Shown here piece by piece: positions 26,604 to 35,917 of a stretch of DNA of 53,755 bases. Made by a program: the position numbers and the translations under genes. Source of the stretch: Lachnospiraceae bacterium (GTDB taxonomy: Bacteria > Bacillota_A > Clostridia > Lachnospirales > Lachnospiraceae); the NCBI GenBank assembly GCA_017621115.1, contig JAGATU010000093.1, forward strand, positions 1 to 53,755, read 5' to 3'. The notes under the pieces were generated by a model that saw nothing but the letters and a program-made list of their open reading frames with translations, ran no database searches and was not told where the DNA came from. How positions within the stretch are numbered: the stretch's first letter is position 1; every line of letters starts with the position of its first letter.

Positions 26604-27113
26604 ATGAGATATCATAATATTACAAAGGACGATATGCTAAATGGTGACGGACTTCGTGTAGTGCTTTGGGTAGCAGGATGTTCTCATTGCTGTAAAGAAT
26701 GCCAGAATCCGATTACCTGGGATCCGGATGGCGGTCTTCCTTTTGATGAAGAAGCTAAGCAGGAGATTTTCGAACAGCTGGAGCATAGTTATATTTCGGG
26801 AATTACTTTTTCGGGTGGTGACCCGCTTCATTCCGCAAACCGTTTGGATGTACGTAATTTAATGTCTGAGATCAAAGAGAAATATCCCGATAAGACCATT
26901 TGGTTATATACAGGTTATGAATGGAAAGATATCTGGCATTATCCGATGATGAAATATGTGGATGTGGTTGTTGATGGTGAGTTTAAGATTGATTTACGTG
27001 ACACGAATCTTTTATGGAAGGGAAGTTCCAATCAAAATGTAATTGATGTACGTGCTACGCTTGCTAAGACAGACCCATTGACTCCTGTATTACATTGCGG
27101 TGATTATGCATAA
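26604..27113 (+). CDS. nrdG: Anaerobic ribonucleotide reductase activating protein (radical SAM)
   Basis: The 169-residue activase carries the radical SAM cluster motif in GCSHCCKECQNP (C-x3-C-x2-C, about residues 26-33) and the GITFSGGDPL segment that binds S-adenosylmethionine. It generates the glycyl radical on NrdD. AGAAAGGAAAAG near the nrdD end serves as ribosome binding site; the 2-nt gap implies co-translation. Length is typical for the family. Confidence 0.96.
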   Translation: MRYHNITKDDMLNGDGLRVVLWVAGCSHCCKECQNPITWDPDGGLPFDEEAKQEIFEQLEHSYISGITFSGGDPLHSANRLDVRNLMSEIKEKYPDKTIWLYTGYEWKDIWHYPMMKYVDVVVDGEFKIDLRDTNLLWKGSSNQNVIDVRATLAKTDPLTPVLHCGDYA

Positions 27114-27127
27114 GAGGGGGAGATAAA

Positions 27128-27640
27128 ATGAACCGTATAGCACAGTTTTATAAAGTTAGTTTCGAAGAATTTAAAAATGGAATAATGGGCGAGATTCCCG
27201 GTATTACGGAAGCAGAAGTGATGGAAATGTATGATACCTTAAAGCTTCCGAAAAGAGCGACAAAGGGAAGTGCCGGTTATGATTTTTATACACCGTTTAC
27301 TTTCCATTTGGCACCGGGTGAGACCATTAAGATTCCGACCGGTATCCGTGCAAAGATGGAGATTGACTGGGTATTAAAGCTATACCCGAGAAGCGGTCTT
27401 GGATTTAAATACCGTCTTCAGCTTAACAATACAGTCGGTATTATAGACAGTGATTACTATTATTCGGATAATGAAGGTCATATTTTTGCAAAGATAACCA
27501 ATGATTCAAATGAGGGCAAGGATGTAACCGTGCAAAAGGGAACCGGATTTATGCAGGGAATCTTTATCCAATATGGTATTACAATGGATGATGATACGGA
27601 AGATGTCCGTAACGGAGGCTTTGGCAGTACAACTAAATAA
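27128..27640 (+). CDS. dut: dUTP diphosphatase-type protein
   Basis: The 170-residue protein has all five trimeric dUTPase motifs: AGYDFYTP (I), PRSGLG (II), GIIDSDYYYSDNEGH (III, with the catalytic Asp), KGTGFMQGIFI (IV) and NGGFGSTTK (V). It converts dUTP to dUMP and keeps uracil out of DNA. An N-terminal extension of about 45 residues precedes motif I and motif III is a little longer than usual, so a dCTP deaminase-like variant is possible but less likely. GAGGGGGAG precedes the ATG; it is 14 nt after nrdG and completes the dNTP operon. Confidence 0.88.
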   Translation: MNRIAQFYKVSFEEFKNGIMGEIPGITEAEVMEMYDTLKLPKRATKGSAGYDFYTPFTFHLAPGETIKIPTGIRAKMEIDWVLKLYPRSGLGFKYRLQLNNTVGIIDSDYYYSDNEGHIFAKITNDSNEGKDVTVQKGTGFMQGIFIQYGITMDDDTEDVRNGGFGSTTK

Positions 27641-27690
27641 GACTTATAAATGAGTTCTATATTTTCGTAAATCTGATTGTCGAAAAAATA

Positions 27691-27732
27691 AAAACGTGAT
27701 ATTATTAGTTGGTTAATAATGTCACGTTTTTT
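27691..27732 (+). terminator. Terminator after the nrdDG-dut operon
   Basis: AAAACGTGATATTATTA (27691-27707) pairs with TAATAATGTCACGTTTT (27714-27730) with one mismatch; TTTT continues. Confidence 0.88.
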
Positions 27733-27778
27733 GTTTGGAGATATTCTTTGATTATATATACGAAAGGTAAGGGTTGCT

Positions 27779-29257
27779 ATGCGTGGAATTGATACGCAAG
27801 TGCGTAAAATGCGCCGTAGAATTTTTAAAGAAGTAGCTAATTTGGCATATACTTCCGAGAATCTGAAAGATGATATGGAAGCATTGCCATATAAGATAAT
27901 TGATTACGATGAATCTACGTATCGTGAGAATATTTATAGGGAACGTGCGATTGTCAGGGAAAGGCTCCGTCTCGCACTTGGATTGTCCCTGCGTCCGGAA
28001 AATGTTCCTGTGCATCTGACACAGGGGCTTGAAGAGAGTAATATTGATGAAAAGTATTACGAGCCGCCATTGATGCAGGTTATTCCGTCCGCATGTAATT
28101 CCTGTCCGACCAATAATTACCAGGTAACGGACAAGTGTATGGGATGTGTTGCGCATCCATGTCGTGAAGTGTGTCCAAGAGGTGCGATTTCCTTTGTAAA
28201 CGGTCGTTCGGTTATCGATCAGGATAAATGTATCAAATGCGGTAAATGTAAGGCCGTATGCCCTTATGATGCGATTTCCCACCAGGTTCGTCCTTGTGCG
28301 GTTGCCTGTGGTGTTGGTGCGATTGAAAGCGATGAAAAAGGCCGTGCCATTATCAATAATGAAAAATGCGTATCCTGTGGTCAGTGTATGGTTAGTTGTC
28401 CATTTGGTGCGATAGCTGATAAATCTCAGATTTTCCAGTTAATCCGTGCCCTGCAGTCAGGAAGAAAGATTATTGCACAGATTGCACCTGCTTTTGTAGG
28501 CCAGTTTGGTCCGGATGTGACACCGCAGAAGTTAAAGACAGCACTTAAAGAACTTGGATTTGCAGATGTATATGAGACGGCGATTGGTGCGGATATGGGA
28601 GCTATTGCAGAAGCTGAACATTATGTACATGAAGTGGCAACCGGTAAGTTACCGTTCCTTTTGACTTCATGCTGTCCTTCATGGTCCGTTCTTGCAAAGA
28701 AATTCTTCCCGGAAACGATTGATAATATTTCCAATGCTTTGACGCCTATGGTGGCAACTGCGCGTGAGATTAAAAAAGAGCATCCGGATGCCGGAGTAGT
28801 ATTTATAGGACCTTGTGCATCCAAAAAGTTGGAAGCTTCCCGCAGAACCATCCGTTCTGATGTTGATTTTGTAATTACATTCGAAGAATTGGTTGGTATG
28901 TTTGAAGCCAAAGGAATTAATCCGGCAGATGTAGAAGTGCCGACCGAGATGGAAGATGCGACCGGAGCAGGCCGTGGTTACGGTGTTGCCGGCGGTGTTG
29001 CCAGTGCGATTGAAGCTTGTATTCGTGAATATTATCCGGATGTTGAGGTTAATATTGAACATGCGGAGAGTCTTTCCGAATGTAAGAAAATTCTTATGCT
29101 TGCCAAAGCCGGTAAGAAAAAAGGCTGTTTAATAGAAGGTATGGCTTGCCCAGGCGGATGTATTGCAGGAGCCGGTACCAATATTGCCCTGCCACAGGCA
29201 CAGAAGAATGTGGCAGCATTCCAAAAAGAAGCGAAACAGGCATTGCCTGATATGTAG
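27779..29257 (+). CDS. Monomeric [FeFe] hydrogenase, group B type
   Basis: The 492-residue enzyme has an N-terminal helical part, three 4Fe-4S cysteine sets (C120/123/128/132, C151/154/157/161 and C197/200/203/207) and an H-cluster domain. L1 is TSCCPSW (296-302), L2 GPCASKKLE (344-352) and L3 EGMACPGGC (453-461). The GPC form of L2, instead of MPC, and the layout fit the group B hydrogenases common in clostridia. It should couple ferredoxin to H2 in the cytosol; the physiological direction is not shown. GAAAGGTAAGGG lies before the ATG. gltX follows after 9 nt. Confidence 0.93.
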   Translation: MRGIDTQVRKMRRRIFKEVANLAYTSENLKDDMEALPYKIIDYDESTYRENIYRERAIVRERLRLALGLSLRPENVPVHLTQGLEESNIDEKYYEPPLMQVIPSACNSCPTNNYQVTDKCMGCVAHPCREVCPRGAISFVNGRSVIDQDKCIKCGKCKAVCPYDAISHQVRPCAVACGVGAIESDEKGRAIINNEKCVSCGQCMVSCPFGAIADKSQIFQLIRALQSGRKIIAQIAPAFVGQFGPDVTPQKLKTALKELGFADVYETAIGADMGAIAEAEHYVHEVATGKLPFLLTSCCPSWSVLAKKFFPETIDNISNALTPMVATAREIKKEHPDAGVVFIGPCASKKLEASRRTIRSDVDFVITFEELVGMFEAKGINPADVEVPTEMEDATGAGRGYGVAGGVASAIEACIREYYPDVEVNIEHAESLSECKKILMLAKAGKKKGCLIEGMACPGGCIAGAGTNIALPQAQKNVAAFQKEAKQALPDM

Positions 29258-29266
29258 GAGGATTTT

Positions 29267-30730
29267 ATGAGTAAAATTAGAACCAGATTTGCACCAAGCC
29301 CAACAGGTAGAATGCATGTTGGTAATCTTCGATCCGCATTGTATGAGTTTTTAATTGCCAAGCATGCGGATGGTGATTTTATGCTTCGTATCGAAGATAC
29401 CGATCAGGAGCGTTATGTGGAAGGTGCAGTAGATATTATTTATAATACCATGGCTAAGACCGGCCTCATTCATGATGAAGGTCCGGATAAAGACGGTGGA
29501 TTTGGACCGTATGTACAGAGTGAGCGCATGCAGACCGGTATTTACATGAAGTATGCCAAAGAATTGGTGGAAAAAGGAGAAGCGTATTATTGTTTCTGCG
29601 ATAAGGAACGTCTTTCTTCTTTAAAATCAGAAGTAGTAGAAGGTAAAGAGATTTCCGTATATGATAAGCACTGTTTATCTTTAAGCAAAGAAGAAGTAGA
29701 AGCAAATCTTGCGGCAGGGAAGCCTTTTGTTATCCGCCAAAACATTCCGAATGAAGGTAAAACAACATTCCACGATGAACTTTACGGAGATATTACCGTA
29801 GATAATTCTGAATTAGATGATATGATTCTGATTAAATCTGACGGTTATCCGACATACAATTTTGCGAATGTAGTTGATGACCATACCATGAATATTACCC
29901 ATGTGGTACGTGGTAATGAATATTTGTCTTCTTCACCGAAATATCAGCGTTTATACGATGCATTTGGATGGGAATCACCGGTGTATATCCACTTACCGCT
30001 TATTACTGATGAGAATCATAAGAAATTATCAAAGAGAAGCGGACATTCTTCGTTTGAAGATTTATTGGAGCAGGGATTTTTAACAGAAGCTATTGTGAAT
30101 TTCATTGCGCTTTTGGGCTGGAGTCCTGAGGATAATAATGAAATTTTTACACTTGATGAGTTAATCAGAGATTTCGATTACAAACGTATCAGCAAATCGC
30201 CGGCAGTATTTGACTATACCAAGTTAAAATGGATGAACGGCGAATACATTAAGAAGATGGATTTTGATGCCTACTATGAAATGGCATTGCCATATATTGA
30301 GAAGGCTGTTAAAAGGGATATTGATAAGAAGAAACTGGCTGAGATTTGTAAGACCAGAATCGAAGTATTCCCGGATATCGTAGAACTTTTGGATTTCCTT
30401 GAGGAGCTTCCGGAGTATGATATCGAAATGTACACACATAAGAAAATGAAAACCAACGCTGAGACATCCCTTGAGGTATTGAAGGAATTATTACCTGTAC
30501 TCGAAGCGCAGGATGATTACAGTAATGATGCGTTGTATCAGTTATTAATTGAGCAGGTTGAGAAGATGGGTGTTAAGAACGGATATGTGCTCTGGCCTGT
30601 TCGTACCGCCGTGTCAGGTAAGCAGATGACACCGGCAGGTGCTACAGAGATTATGGAACTTCTTGGCAAAGAAGAATCCATTATTCGTATTAAGAAAGGC
30701 ATTGAGAAACTTGAAGCAGCTCTTGCCTAA
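29267..30730 (+). CDS. gltX: Glutamyl-tRNA synthetase
   Basis: The 487-residue class I synthetase has the HIGH-type motif in [21 protein letters not shown] (shown here as [13 protein letters not shown]) and the KMSKS-type loop KLSKR; the anticodon-binding helical half ends with [16 protein letters not shown]. It charges tRNA-Glu and, where glutaminyl-tRNA synthetase is missing, perhaps tRNA-Gln. AGGAGG overlaps the hydrogenase stop codon. No T-box leader precedes it. Its 3' end overlaps the probable start of a helicase gene. Confidence 0.96.
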   Translation: MSKIRTRFAPSPTGRMHVGNLRSALYEFLIAKHADGDFMLRIEDTDQERYVEGAVDIIYNTMAKTGLIHDEGPDKDGGFGPYVQSERMQTGIYMKYAKELVEKGEAYYCFCDKERLSSLKSEVVEGKEISVYDKHCLSLSKEEVEANLAAGKPFVIRQNIPNEGKTTFHDELYGDITVDNSELDDMILIKSDGYPTYNFANVVDDHTMNITHVVRGNEYLSSSPKYQRLYDAFGWESPVYIHLPLITDENHKKLSKRSGHSSFEDLLEQGFLTEAIVNFIALLGWSPEDNNEIFTLDELIRDFDYKRISKSPAVFDYTKLKWMNGEYIKKMDFDAYYEMALPYIEKAVKRDIDKKKLAEICKTRIEVFPDIVELLDFLEELPEYDIEMYTHKKMKTNAETSLEVLKELLPVLEAQDDYSNDALYQLLIEQVEKMGVKNGYVLWPVRTAVSGKQMTPAGATEIMELLGKEESIIRIKKGIEKLEAALA

Positions 30731-32585
30731 TACAAGCAATGACAATCTGTTTGTCGGAGCCAATCCGCAGCAGATAGAAGCAATTACCCATGAATCGGGA
30801 CCGGTTATGTGTTTAGCCGGTCCGGGTTCGGGGAAAACATTCGTATTAACCAGACATATCCGTTATTTAATCAAGGAAAAGCAAATCGAACCACATCATA
30901 TTCTTGTCATTACTTTTTCCAAAGCAAGTGCTAATGAAATGCAGAAAAGATTTATAGAGTTAATGGATGGTGAATATTATCCGGTACGGTTTGGCACTTT
31001 TCATTCTGTATTTTTTCATCTTCTTAGTAAATATGAGCATTATAAAACATCAGATATTCTTACAGATTCACAAAAGAAGAGATATTTAAAAACCGTTCTT
31101 ACGCAAATGAATTATTCCTATAAAAGTGATACGGAAACGGTTGAAAATATTCTATCTAAAATTTCCTATATTAAAAATCACACAAAAGAATCCTTTCATG
31201 ATATTGAAAAAGAAATCCCTAATTTTAGCGAAATATATAGTAAATATGAAAAACTGGCACATATGGAACATAAGTTGGATTTTGATGATATGATGCTATT
31301 ATGTCATCAAATGCTGATAAAAAAGCCGGATATCTTACAGGAATACAAAAAGGATATAGAACATGTATTAATCGATGAATACCAGGATATTAATCCGATT
31401 CAATATGAACTTGTAAAAAAGATAATTCATCCGAATAATAATCTTTTTGTGGTGGGAGATGATGATCAATCAATATATGGCTTCAGAGGATGTAATCCGG
31501 GAATAATGCTTGTATTTAAAGAAGATTTTCCAAATGGCAATATTATTACATTTCCACTAAATTACCGTTGTTCTCAATCGATTGTTAATTCGGCAGGCCA
31601 TTTGATTTCACATAATACCAAACGGTATAAGAAAGAGATTTGTGCATTTAAAGAAAAGGATGATTCTGTTGTCTTTACTGCCTTTGATAGTAGAGAACAG
31701 GAATATGATAAGTTGTTATCGGAATTTAAAGAAATCTTTTCAATAGAGCCCAAGCAATTAAATTCCATCGCCTGTTTGTTCCGTACTAATTTGGATGCTT
31801 CGTTTCTTGCTGAAAAGTTATTAAAAGAAAAAATCCCTTATCAAATGCGTGAAAAACCATATAATCCATACGAACACTTTATCGTAAAAGATTTTATGCA
31901 TTATTTGCATTTGAAGAGCGGTAACTTAAGCGTCGAGCACTTTGTGCCGGTAATGAACAGACCGCTTCGCTACATTAACAGGGATGCAATCAATACCTGT
32001 AAGAATTATATTGATTTTGAAGAATTGAAGAATTTTTATAATGAAAAAGAGTATATGCGGCAGATTCTTATGCAAATGGAATATGATTTGAACAGAATGC
32101 AAAAAATGGATGTATTTGCTGCGATTAATTATATCCGAAAGGGAATGGGATATGATGATTTTCTAAGAAAACATGCTTTAGAAAGCGGTCTAAAACCCGA
32201 AGAATATTTGCTTTTGGCAGATGAAATGCAAATGCGCATGGGAGAATTTTCAACAGTGGAAGATCTGCAGCTGCATATTGATAATTATAGGGAACAAATC
32301 AATACTTCTTCAAAAAAACAGGAGAATAAAAAAGACGGAATTCATATAATGACATATCATGCTTCAAAAGGTTTGGAGTTTGAAAGCGTATATCTGCCGG
32401 ATTGTAACGAAGGAGTCATTCCGTATCGTAAAAGTATTACAAAAGAGGAAATTGAAGAAGAAAGAAGATTGTTCTATGTGGCAATGACACGTGCAAAAGA
32501 GAAACTGAGTATCTTTTATATCGACGGAGATAAAGATAACAGACATCTTGTATCAAGGTTTGTTAAAGAAGCAAAAAGACTGTAG
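30702..32585 (+). CDS. UvrD/Rep-type superfamily 1 helicase
   Basis: All SF1 motifs are present: Walker [16 protein letters not shown], motif [17 protein letters not shown], motif [17 protein letters not shown], motif [11 protein letters not shown], motif [22 protein letters not shown] and motif [14 protein letters not shown]. It unwinds DNA with ATP, 3' to 5'. Homology begins at about 30740 ([11 protein letters not shown]), but no ATG is in frame there. TTG 30702, after AAGAAAGG, is my best start (627 residues, 29-nt overlap with gltX); TTG 30711 or CTG 30747 are alternatives. It is shorter than PcrA (about 730), lacking part of its insertions. Confidence 0.85.
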   Translation: MRNLKQLLPNTSNDNLFVGANPQQIEAITHESGPVMCLAGPGSGKTFVLTRHIRYLIKEKQIEPHHILVITFSKASANEMQKRFIELMDGEYYPVRFGTFHSVFFHLLSKYEHYKTSDILTDSQKKRYLKTVLTQMNYSYKSDTETVENILSKISYIKNHTKESFHDIEKEIPNFSEIYSKYEKLAHMEHKLDFDDMMLLCHQMLIKKPDILQEYKKDIEHVLIDEYQDINPIQYELVKKIIHPNNNLFVVGDDDQSIYGFRGCNPGIMLVFKEDFPNGNIITFPLNYRCSQSIVNSAGHLISHNTKRYKKEICAFKEKDDSVVFTAFDSREQEYDKLLSEFKEIFSIEPKQLNSIACLFRTNLDASFLAEKLLKEKIPYQMREKPYNPYEHFIVKDFMHYLHLKSGNLSVEHFVPVMNRPLRYINRDAINTCKNYIDFEELKNFYNEKEYMRQILMQMEYDLNRMQKMDVFAAINYIRKGMGYDDFLRKHALESGLKPEEYLLLADEMQMRMGEFSTVEDLQLHIDNYREQINTSSKKQENKKDGIHIMTYHASKGLEFESVYLPDCNEGVIPYRKSITKEEIEEERRLFYVAMTRAKEKLSIFYIDGDKDNRHLVSRFVKEAKRL

Positions 32586-32603
32586 AAAATATCTACAGCC
32601 TTT
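32572..32603 (-). terminator. Terminator of the DUF1292 gene, inside the helicase 3' end
   Basis: CTGTAGA (32580-32586) and TCTACAG (32592-32598) form the stem. On the - strand it is followed by CTTTTTG. On the + strand the T-run is weak (CCTTTG). Confidence 0.65.
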
Positions 32604-32616
32604 GAAAACAATATTA

Positions 32617-32922
32617 TTAATCCATATCGTCAAATTCGGCATTGTCAAGCCATTCACCATACGCGTCGCATACATCATCGTATTCATCGTCATCAGCAAT
32701 ATAACGAAGAACCGGTTCTTCATTTGGATCATCAGGATTCTCTGAGTAGCCATAGAACCAAACAATATCCTCTTCATCAGGGAGCTTTGGTAATAGAGCA
32801 ATATAATCCTTGTCTCCGATTGAAAAAATGGTTTCGATAGAACAATTGATAACCGTTCCGTCATCTAAAGTAATATCAACCGTCATATCCCTGTCATCAA
32901 ATTCTTCAATATTGTTGTCCAT
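32617..32922 (-). CDS. DUF1292 family acidic protein (YrzB-like)
   Basis: The 101-residue, very acidic protein has the DUF1292 pattern: MTVDITLDDGTVINCSIETIF, DYIALLPK and EEDIVWFYGYSE. Such small cytosolic proteins are widespread in Firmicutes, often near yrrK-type genes; their function is unknown. AACAGGAG lies 9 nt before the ATG on the - strand. It is transcribed alone, divergent from the GH13-like gene. Confidence 0.85.
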   Translation of the reverse strand: MDNNIEEFDDRDMTVDITLDDGTVINCSIETIFSIGDKDYIALLPKLPDEEDIVWFYGYSENPDDPNEEPVLRYIADDDEYDDVCDAYGEWLDNAEFDDMD

Positions 32923-32954
32923 AAAGTATACTCCTGTTCTAATTAAATAAGATT

Positions 32955-32980
32955 AATTCCTACACATGTGTGGGAGGAAT
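32955..32980. other. Imperfect inverted repeat between two divergent genes
   Basis: ATTCCT-ACACA pairs with TGTG(T)-GGG-AGGAAT with a short bulge. It lies between the divergent DUF1292 and GH13-like genes (gap of 162 bp) and could be a shared operator. No good -35/-10 pair was recognised in this gap. Confidence 0.3.
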
Positions 32981-33084
32981 ATTTTACATAATTGTAACGT
33001 TATCATGTTAAAATAGCAATAGTAGTAACTTAAATTTTATGATAGAATATAGCATATAAATATTTTGTTTTGCAAGGAGTTCGT

Positions 33085-34905
33085 ATGACAGGACAGATTC
33101 TTACAACAAAAGGAAAAACTTATCCCGGAGGAGTTGCCGTATGCGATGATGGCAGTATAAATATTGCTGTTTCAATGGAAAGTGATAATTGCGGAATTAT
33201 TTTTTATAACGGCAATAGAGAGATTTCAATTGCGTTTGAATCGGAATTTAGAATCGGAAAGTTATATTGTGTTAATATTAAGGGATTGAATTATGCGGAA
33301 TATAACCGATATCGCTTGTTTGATAATGACAGACTCTTTGTGGATTCCTATGCAAAATGTGTGCTTGGAAATGAACGTTATGGTAAAGTTCCTGAAGCAA
33401 TATATGGTGTATTGTATGATAATTGTTATGATTGGGAGAATGACAGAACCTTGTGTACGCCTTATCATAAATCCATTATATACCAATTACATGTACGAGG
33501 TTTTACCAGACATAACAGCAGTAATATAAAAGCCAAAGGTACTGTGGAAGGTTTAATAGAAAAGATTCCATATTTAAAAACTTTAGGAATTACAGCTGTT
33601 GAACTGATGCCTTGCTATGAATTTCTTGAAATGGAGAAGAAGTTTATAGAGAATAGCAAACTTCCGATGTCATATCAGGAAGAAACTGCTGTACTTAATT
33701 ATTGGGGATATAAAGCAGGATATTATTTTGCACCAAAGGCGTCGTATACATCAGGAGATAATCCGGTACTGGCATTTAAAAGCCTTGTAAAAGAGATGCA
33801 TAAAAACGGTATCGAAGTGATTATGCAGTTTTACTTTCCGGATGAGATTACTAAGGCATATATAGCAGATGTATTGCGTTTTTGGGTTTGTGAATATCAT
33901 GTGGATGGGTTCCGTTTAAAAGGTAACCGTATTCCTGCAGATATGATAGCTACGGATCCGCTTCTTACTAATACCAAATTAATATATTACGGTTTTCCGT
34001 TTGGAGAGATTTACGGTAATACAATGCCTGTATATAAGAATCTTGCAATATGTAATGATGATTATATGTTTGATATGCGTAAGTTTTTAAAGAGCGACGA
34101 GCGTATGTTAGGTTCTGTATTGCATCATATGAAAGTAAACCCGAAAGATCACGGTATTGTTCATTATTTCACCGAGAGCAGCGGCTTTACATTGAATGAT
34201 TTGGTTAGTTTTGACCGTAAGCATAATGAAGATAACGGCGAGAATAATCTTGACGGTAATCCTTATAATGCTTCCTGGAATTGTGGGGCAGAAGGTCCAA
34301 CCAAAAAGAAAGCGGTATTGGAATTGCGGCTCAAACAAATGAAAAATGCTGTTTTATTACATTTATTCAGCCAGAGTACTCCGCTTTTACTTGCCGGAGA
34401 TGAATTTGCCAATTCACAAAAGGGCAATAATAATGCATATTGTCAGGATAATGCAATCAGTTGGTTGAATTGGAATGATATTGATAAAAATAAGGAATTC
34501 CATGAATTTTATAAGGATGCAATTGCATTCCGCAAAGAGCACCCAATGCTTTGTATGAGTAAGGAATATACAATGCTTGATGAAAAAGCATATGGTTATC
34601 CCGATTTATCTTATCATAGCGAAGAACCATGGAAATGTTCCTATGATGATTTAACAAGACATTTTGCCATGATGTATTGCGGATATTATTCAGAGGATAA
34701 GAAAGAGGCAGATACCTTTATTTATCTAGCCGTAAATATGCATTGGATACCGCATACTTTTGCATTACCTAAACTTCCTAAGAAATTAAAATGGCATCTT
34801 GTTTATGATACGGATAGTAATAGCTGCAGAAACGAACAGATACTTAAACAACAAGAGGAAGTAACTATTAATGAGAGAAGTATCAGGGTTCTGATTGCGA
34901 AATAA
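33085..34905 (+). CDS. GH13 glycogen-debranching-like protein without catalytic residues
   Basis: The product is 606 residues from ATG 33085, 5 nt after AAGGAG; TTG 33070 is an earlier but unlikely start. An N-terminal beta domain (about 1-120) precedes a GH13 barrel related to GlgX/isoamylase: IIYQLHVRGFT, YWGYKAGYYFAPKASY, WVCEYHVDGFR, GFTLNDLVSF, KHNEDNGENNLDG and LLAGDEFANSQKGNNNAYCQDN. Yet the nucleophile Asp in GFRFD is Lys (K279), the acid/base Glu in LIAEPW is Tyr (Y302) and the transition-state Asp in AHDGFT is Ser (S366). It is therefore predicted not to hydrolyse glycans; a glucan-binding or regulatory role is possible. Confidence 0.88.
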   Translation: MTGQILTTKGKTYPGGVAVCDDGSINIAVSMESDNCGIIFYNGNREISIAFESEFRIGKLYCVNIKGLNYAEYNRYRLFDNDRLFVDSYAKCVLGNERYGKVPEAIYGVLYDNCYDWENDRTLCTPYHKSIIYQLHVRGFTRHNSSNIKAKGTVEGLIEKIPYLKTLGITAVELMPCYEFLEMEKKFIENSKLPMSYQEETAVLNYWGYKAGYYFAPKASYTSGDNPVLAFKSLVKEMHKNGIEVIMQFYFPDEITKAYIADVLRFWVCEYHVDGFRLKGNRIPADMIATDPLLTNTKLIYYGFPFGEIYGNTMPVYKNLAICNDDYMFDMRKFLKSDERMLGSVLHHMKVNPKDHGIVHYFTESSGFTLNDLVSFDRKHNEDNGENNLDGNPYNASWNCGAEGPTKKKAVLELRLKQMKNAVLLHLFSQSTPLLLAGDEFANSQKGNNNAYCQDNAISWLNWNDIDKNKEFHEFYKDAIAFRKEHPMLCMSKEYTMLDEKAYGYPDLSYHSEEPWKCSYDDLTRHFAMMYCGYYSEDKKEADTFIYLAVNMHWIPHTFALPKLPKKLKWHLVYDTDSNSCRNEQILKQQEEVTINERSIRVLIAK

Positions 34906-34930
34906 TTTTTAGTTAAGGAGCATGTTTGCT

Positions 34931-35527
34931 ATGCATGCATTCAAGCATTTTAAGACTATTACCTATCACAAATGGCTTGTATTAAAGGGCTGTTTTGCGG
35001 TTGGTTTGTACAGGCAGGGATTGTGCCATGATTTATCCAAATATATGCCTAGTGAGTTTTTCGTAGGTGTAAAGTATTTTCAAGGAGACAGAAGTCCTAA
35101 TAATGCCGAAAGAGAAGATATCGGATATTCAAGTGCCTGGCTTCATCACAAAGGACGTAATAAGCATCATTATGAATATTGGCTTGATTACAGCACACGT
35201 AATGTAAAAGGCGGTATGGCTCCGGCACCGATGCCTGTCAAATATATTGTAGAGATGCTTATGGACAGAATAGCCGCCTGTAAAGTGTATCAGAAAGATA
35301 AATATACCGCAGGAAGTGCATTGGTATATTATTTGAGTGGCAAAGACCCTGCGCCTTTACATGAAAAAACAAGGATGTTATTAGAGTTTCTGTTAAGATA
35401 TATGGATAAATACGGAGAAAAGCAAACCTATCGTTTTGTTAAAAAAGAATTACTTCCGCGAAGAAAAGAATTTGATGATATTCATAATCTTGATGGCGTA
35501 AGAGCATTTTGTGAAAAGAACCTTTAA
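34931..35527 (+). CDS. DUF5662 family protein
   Basis: The 198-residue protein is rich in His, Tyr and Lys, with AFKHFKTITYHKWLV at the start, CHDLSKYMPSEF, SAWLHHKGRNKHHYEYW and a PVKYIVEMLMDRIAACKVY helix. This is the DUF5662 pattern, in which histidines and acidic residues suggest an HD-like metal site, but no activity is known. The start ATG 34931 is 10 nt after AAGGAG; ATG 34922 is too close to it. It follows the GH13-like gene by 25 nt and is probably in the same operon. Confidence 0.8.
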   Translation: MHAFKHFKTITYHKWLVLKGCFAVGLYRQGLCHDLSKYMPSEFFVGVKYFQGDRSPNNAEREDIGYSSAWLHHKGRNKHHYEYWLDYSTRNVKGGMAPAPMPVKYIVEMLMDRIAACKVYQKDKYTAGSALVYYLSGKDPAPLHEKTRMLLEFLLRYMDKYGEKQTYRFVKKELLPRRKEFDDIHNLDGVRAFCEKNL

Positions 35528-35577
35528 TGTCCATACGCATATACTGTGAGTAAAAGATAATATGATATGGAGATTTC

Positions 35578-35835
35578 ATGAACTGTTTTATTTGGATTCT
35601 TTTACTTTTAGGATGCGGTGGAAATTGCGGTAACAGAAGCAATTGCAACAGATATAACTGCAACAGATGTAATTGCAACAGATGTGACGATGTATGTGAC
35701 AATATGATTCAGCCAAGAATGAATGATGATTGTGGCTGTAAACATCAACATCACCATCATGACAATGATTGTATGACCCCACCACCGGTTCCTAGATTTG
35801 TTAATCAGGAAGATGATTGCGGTTGCAATAATTAA
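35578..35835 (+). CDS. Cys/Asn/His-rich small protein
   Basis: The 85-residue product has a short hydrophobic N-terminus (FIWILLLLG, 4-12), then 14 cysteines, most in repeats of the type CNRxNCNRC (residues 23-36), a HQHHHHD stretch (56-62) and a repeated DDCGC (50-54 and 79-83). TGGAG precedes the ATG. No family is recognised. The composition suggests metal binding, or a cross-linked surface or spore-coat protein; both are inference. It lies 50 nt after the DUF5662 gene and ends just before a strong terminator. Confidence 0.65.
   Translation: MNCFIWILLLLGCGGNCGNRSNCNRYNCNRCNCNRCDDVCDNMIQPRMNDDCGCKHQHHHHDNDCMTPPPVPRFVNQEDDCGCNN
35644..35683 (+). repeat. 15-bp coding repeat in the Cys-rich gene
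   Basis: TGCAACAGAT recurs at 35644, 35659 and 35674, exactly 15 bp apart, encoding the CNR units. This points to growth by slippage. Confidence 0.7.
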
Positions 35836-35860
35836 TAACAGAATATTGATATGAGAATAT

Positions 35861-35901
35861 TAAAAGGATTCGTAAATGAATTTCATTTGCGAATCCTTTT
35901 A
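35861..35901. terminator. Bidirectional terminator between the Cys-rich gene and potD
   Basis: TAAAAGGATTCGTAAATGAA (35861-35880) and TTTCATTTGCGAATCCTTTTA form a nearly perfect long stem, with A and T tracts on both ends that suit convergent genes. Confidence 0.88.
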
Positions 35902-35917
35902 GTATTATTATTTCAAA

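Noticed and set aside
32553..32864. Second - strand frame (103 codons) overlapping the DUF1292 gene
   Set aside because: It lies in another frame of the same strand over DUF1292, which has the family motif and the ribosome binding site.
33070..33084. TTG start for the GH13-like gene
   Set aside because: The AAGGAG site lies after this TTG and serves ATG 33085.
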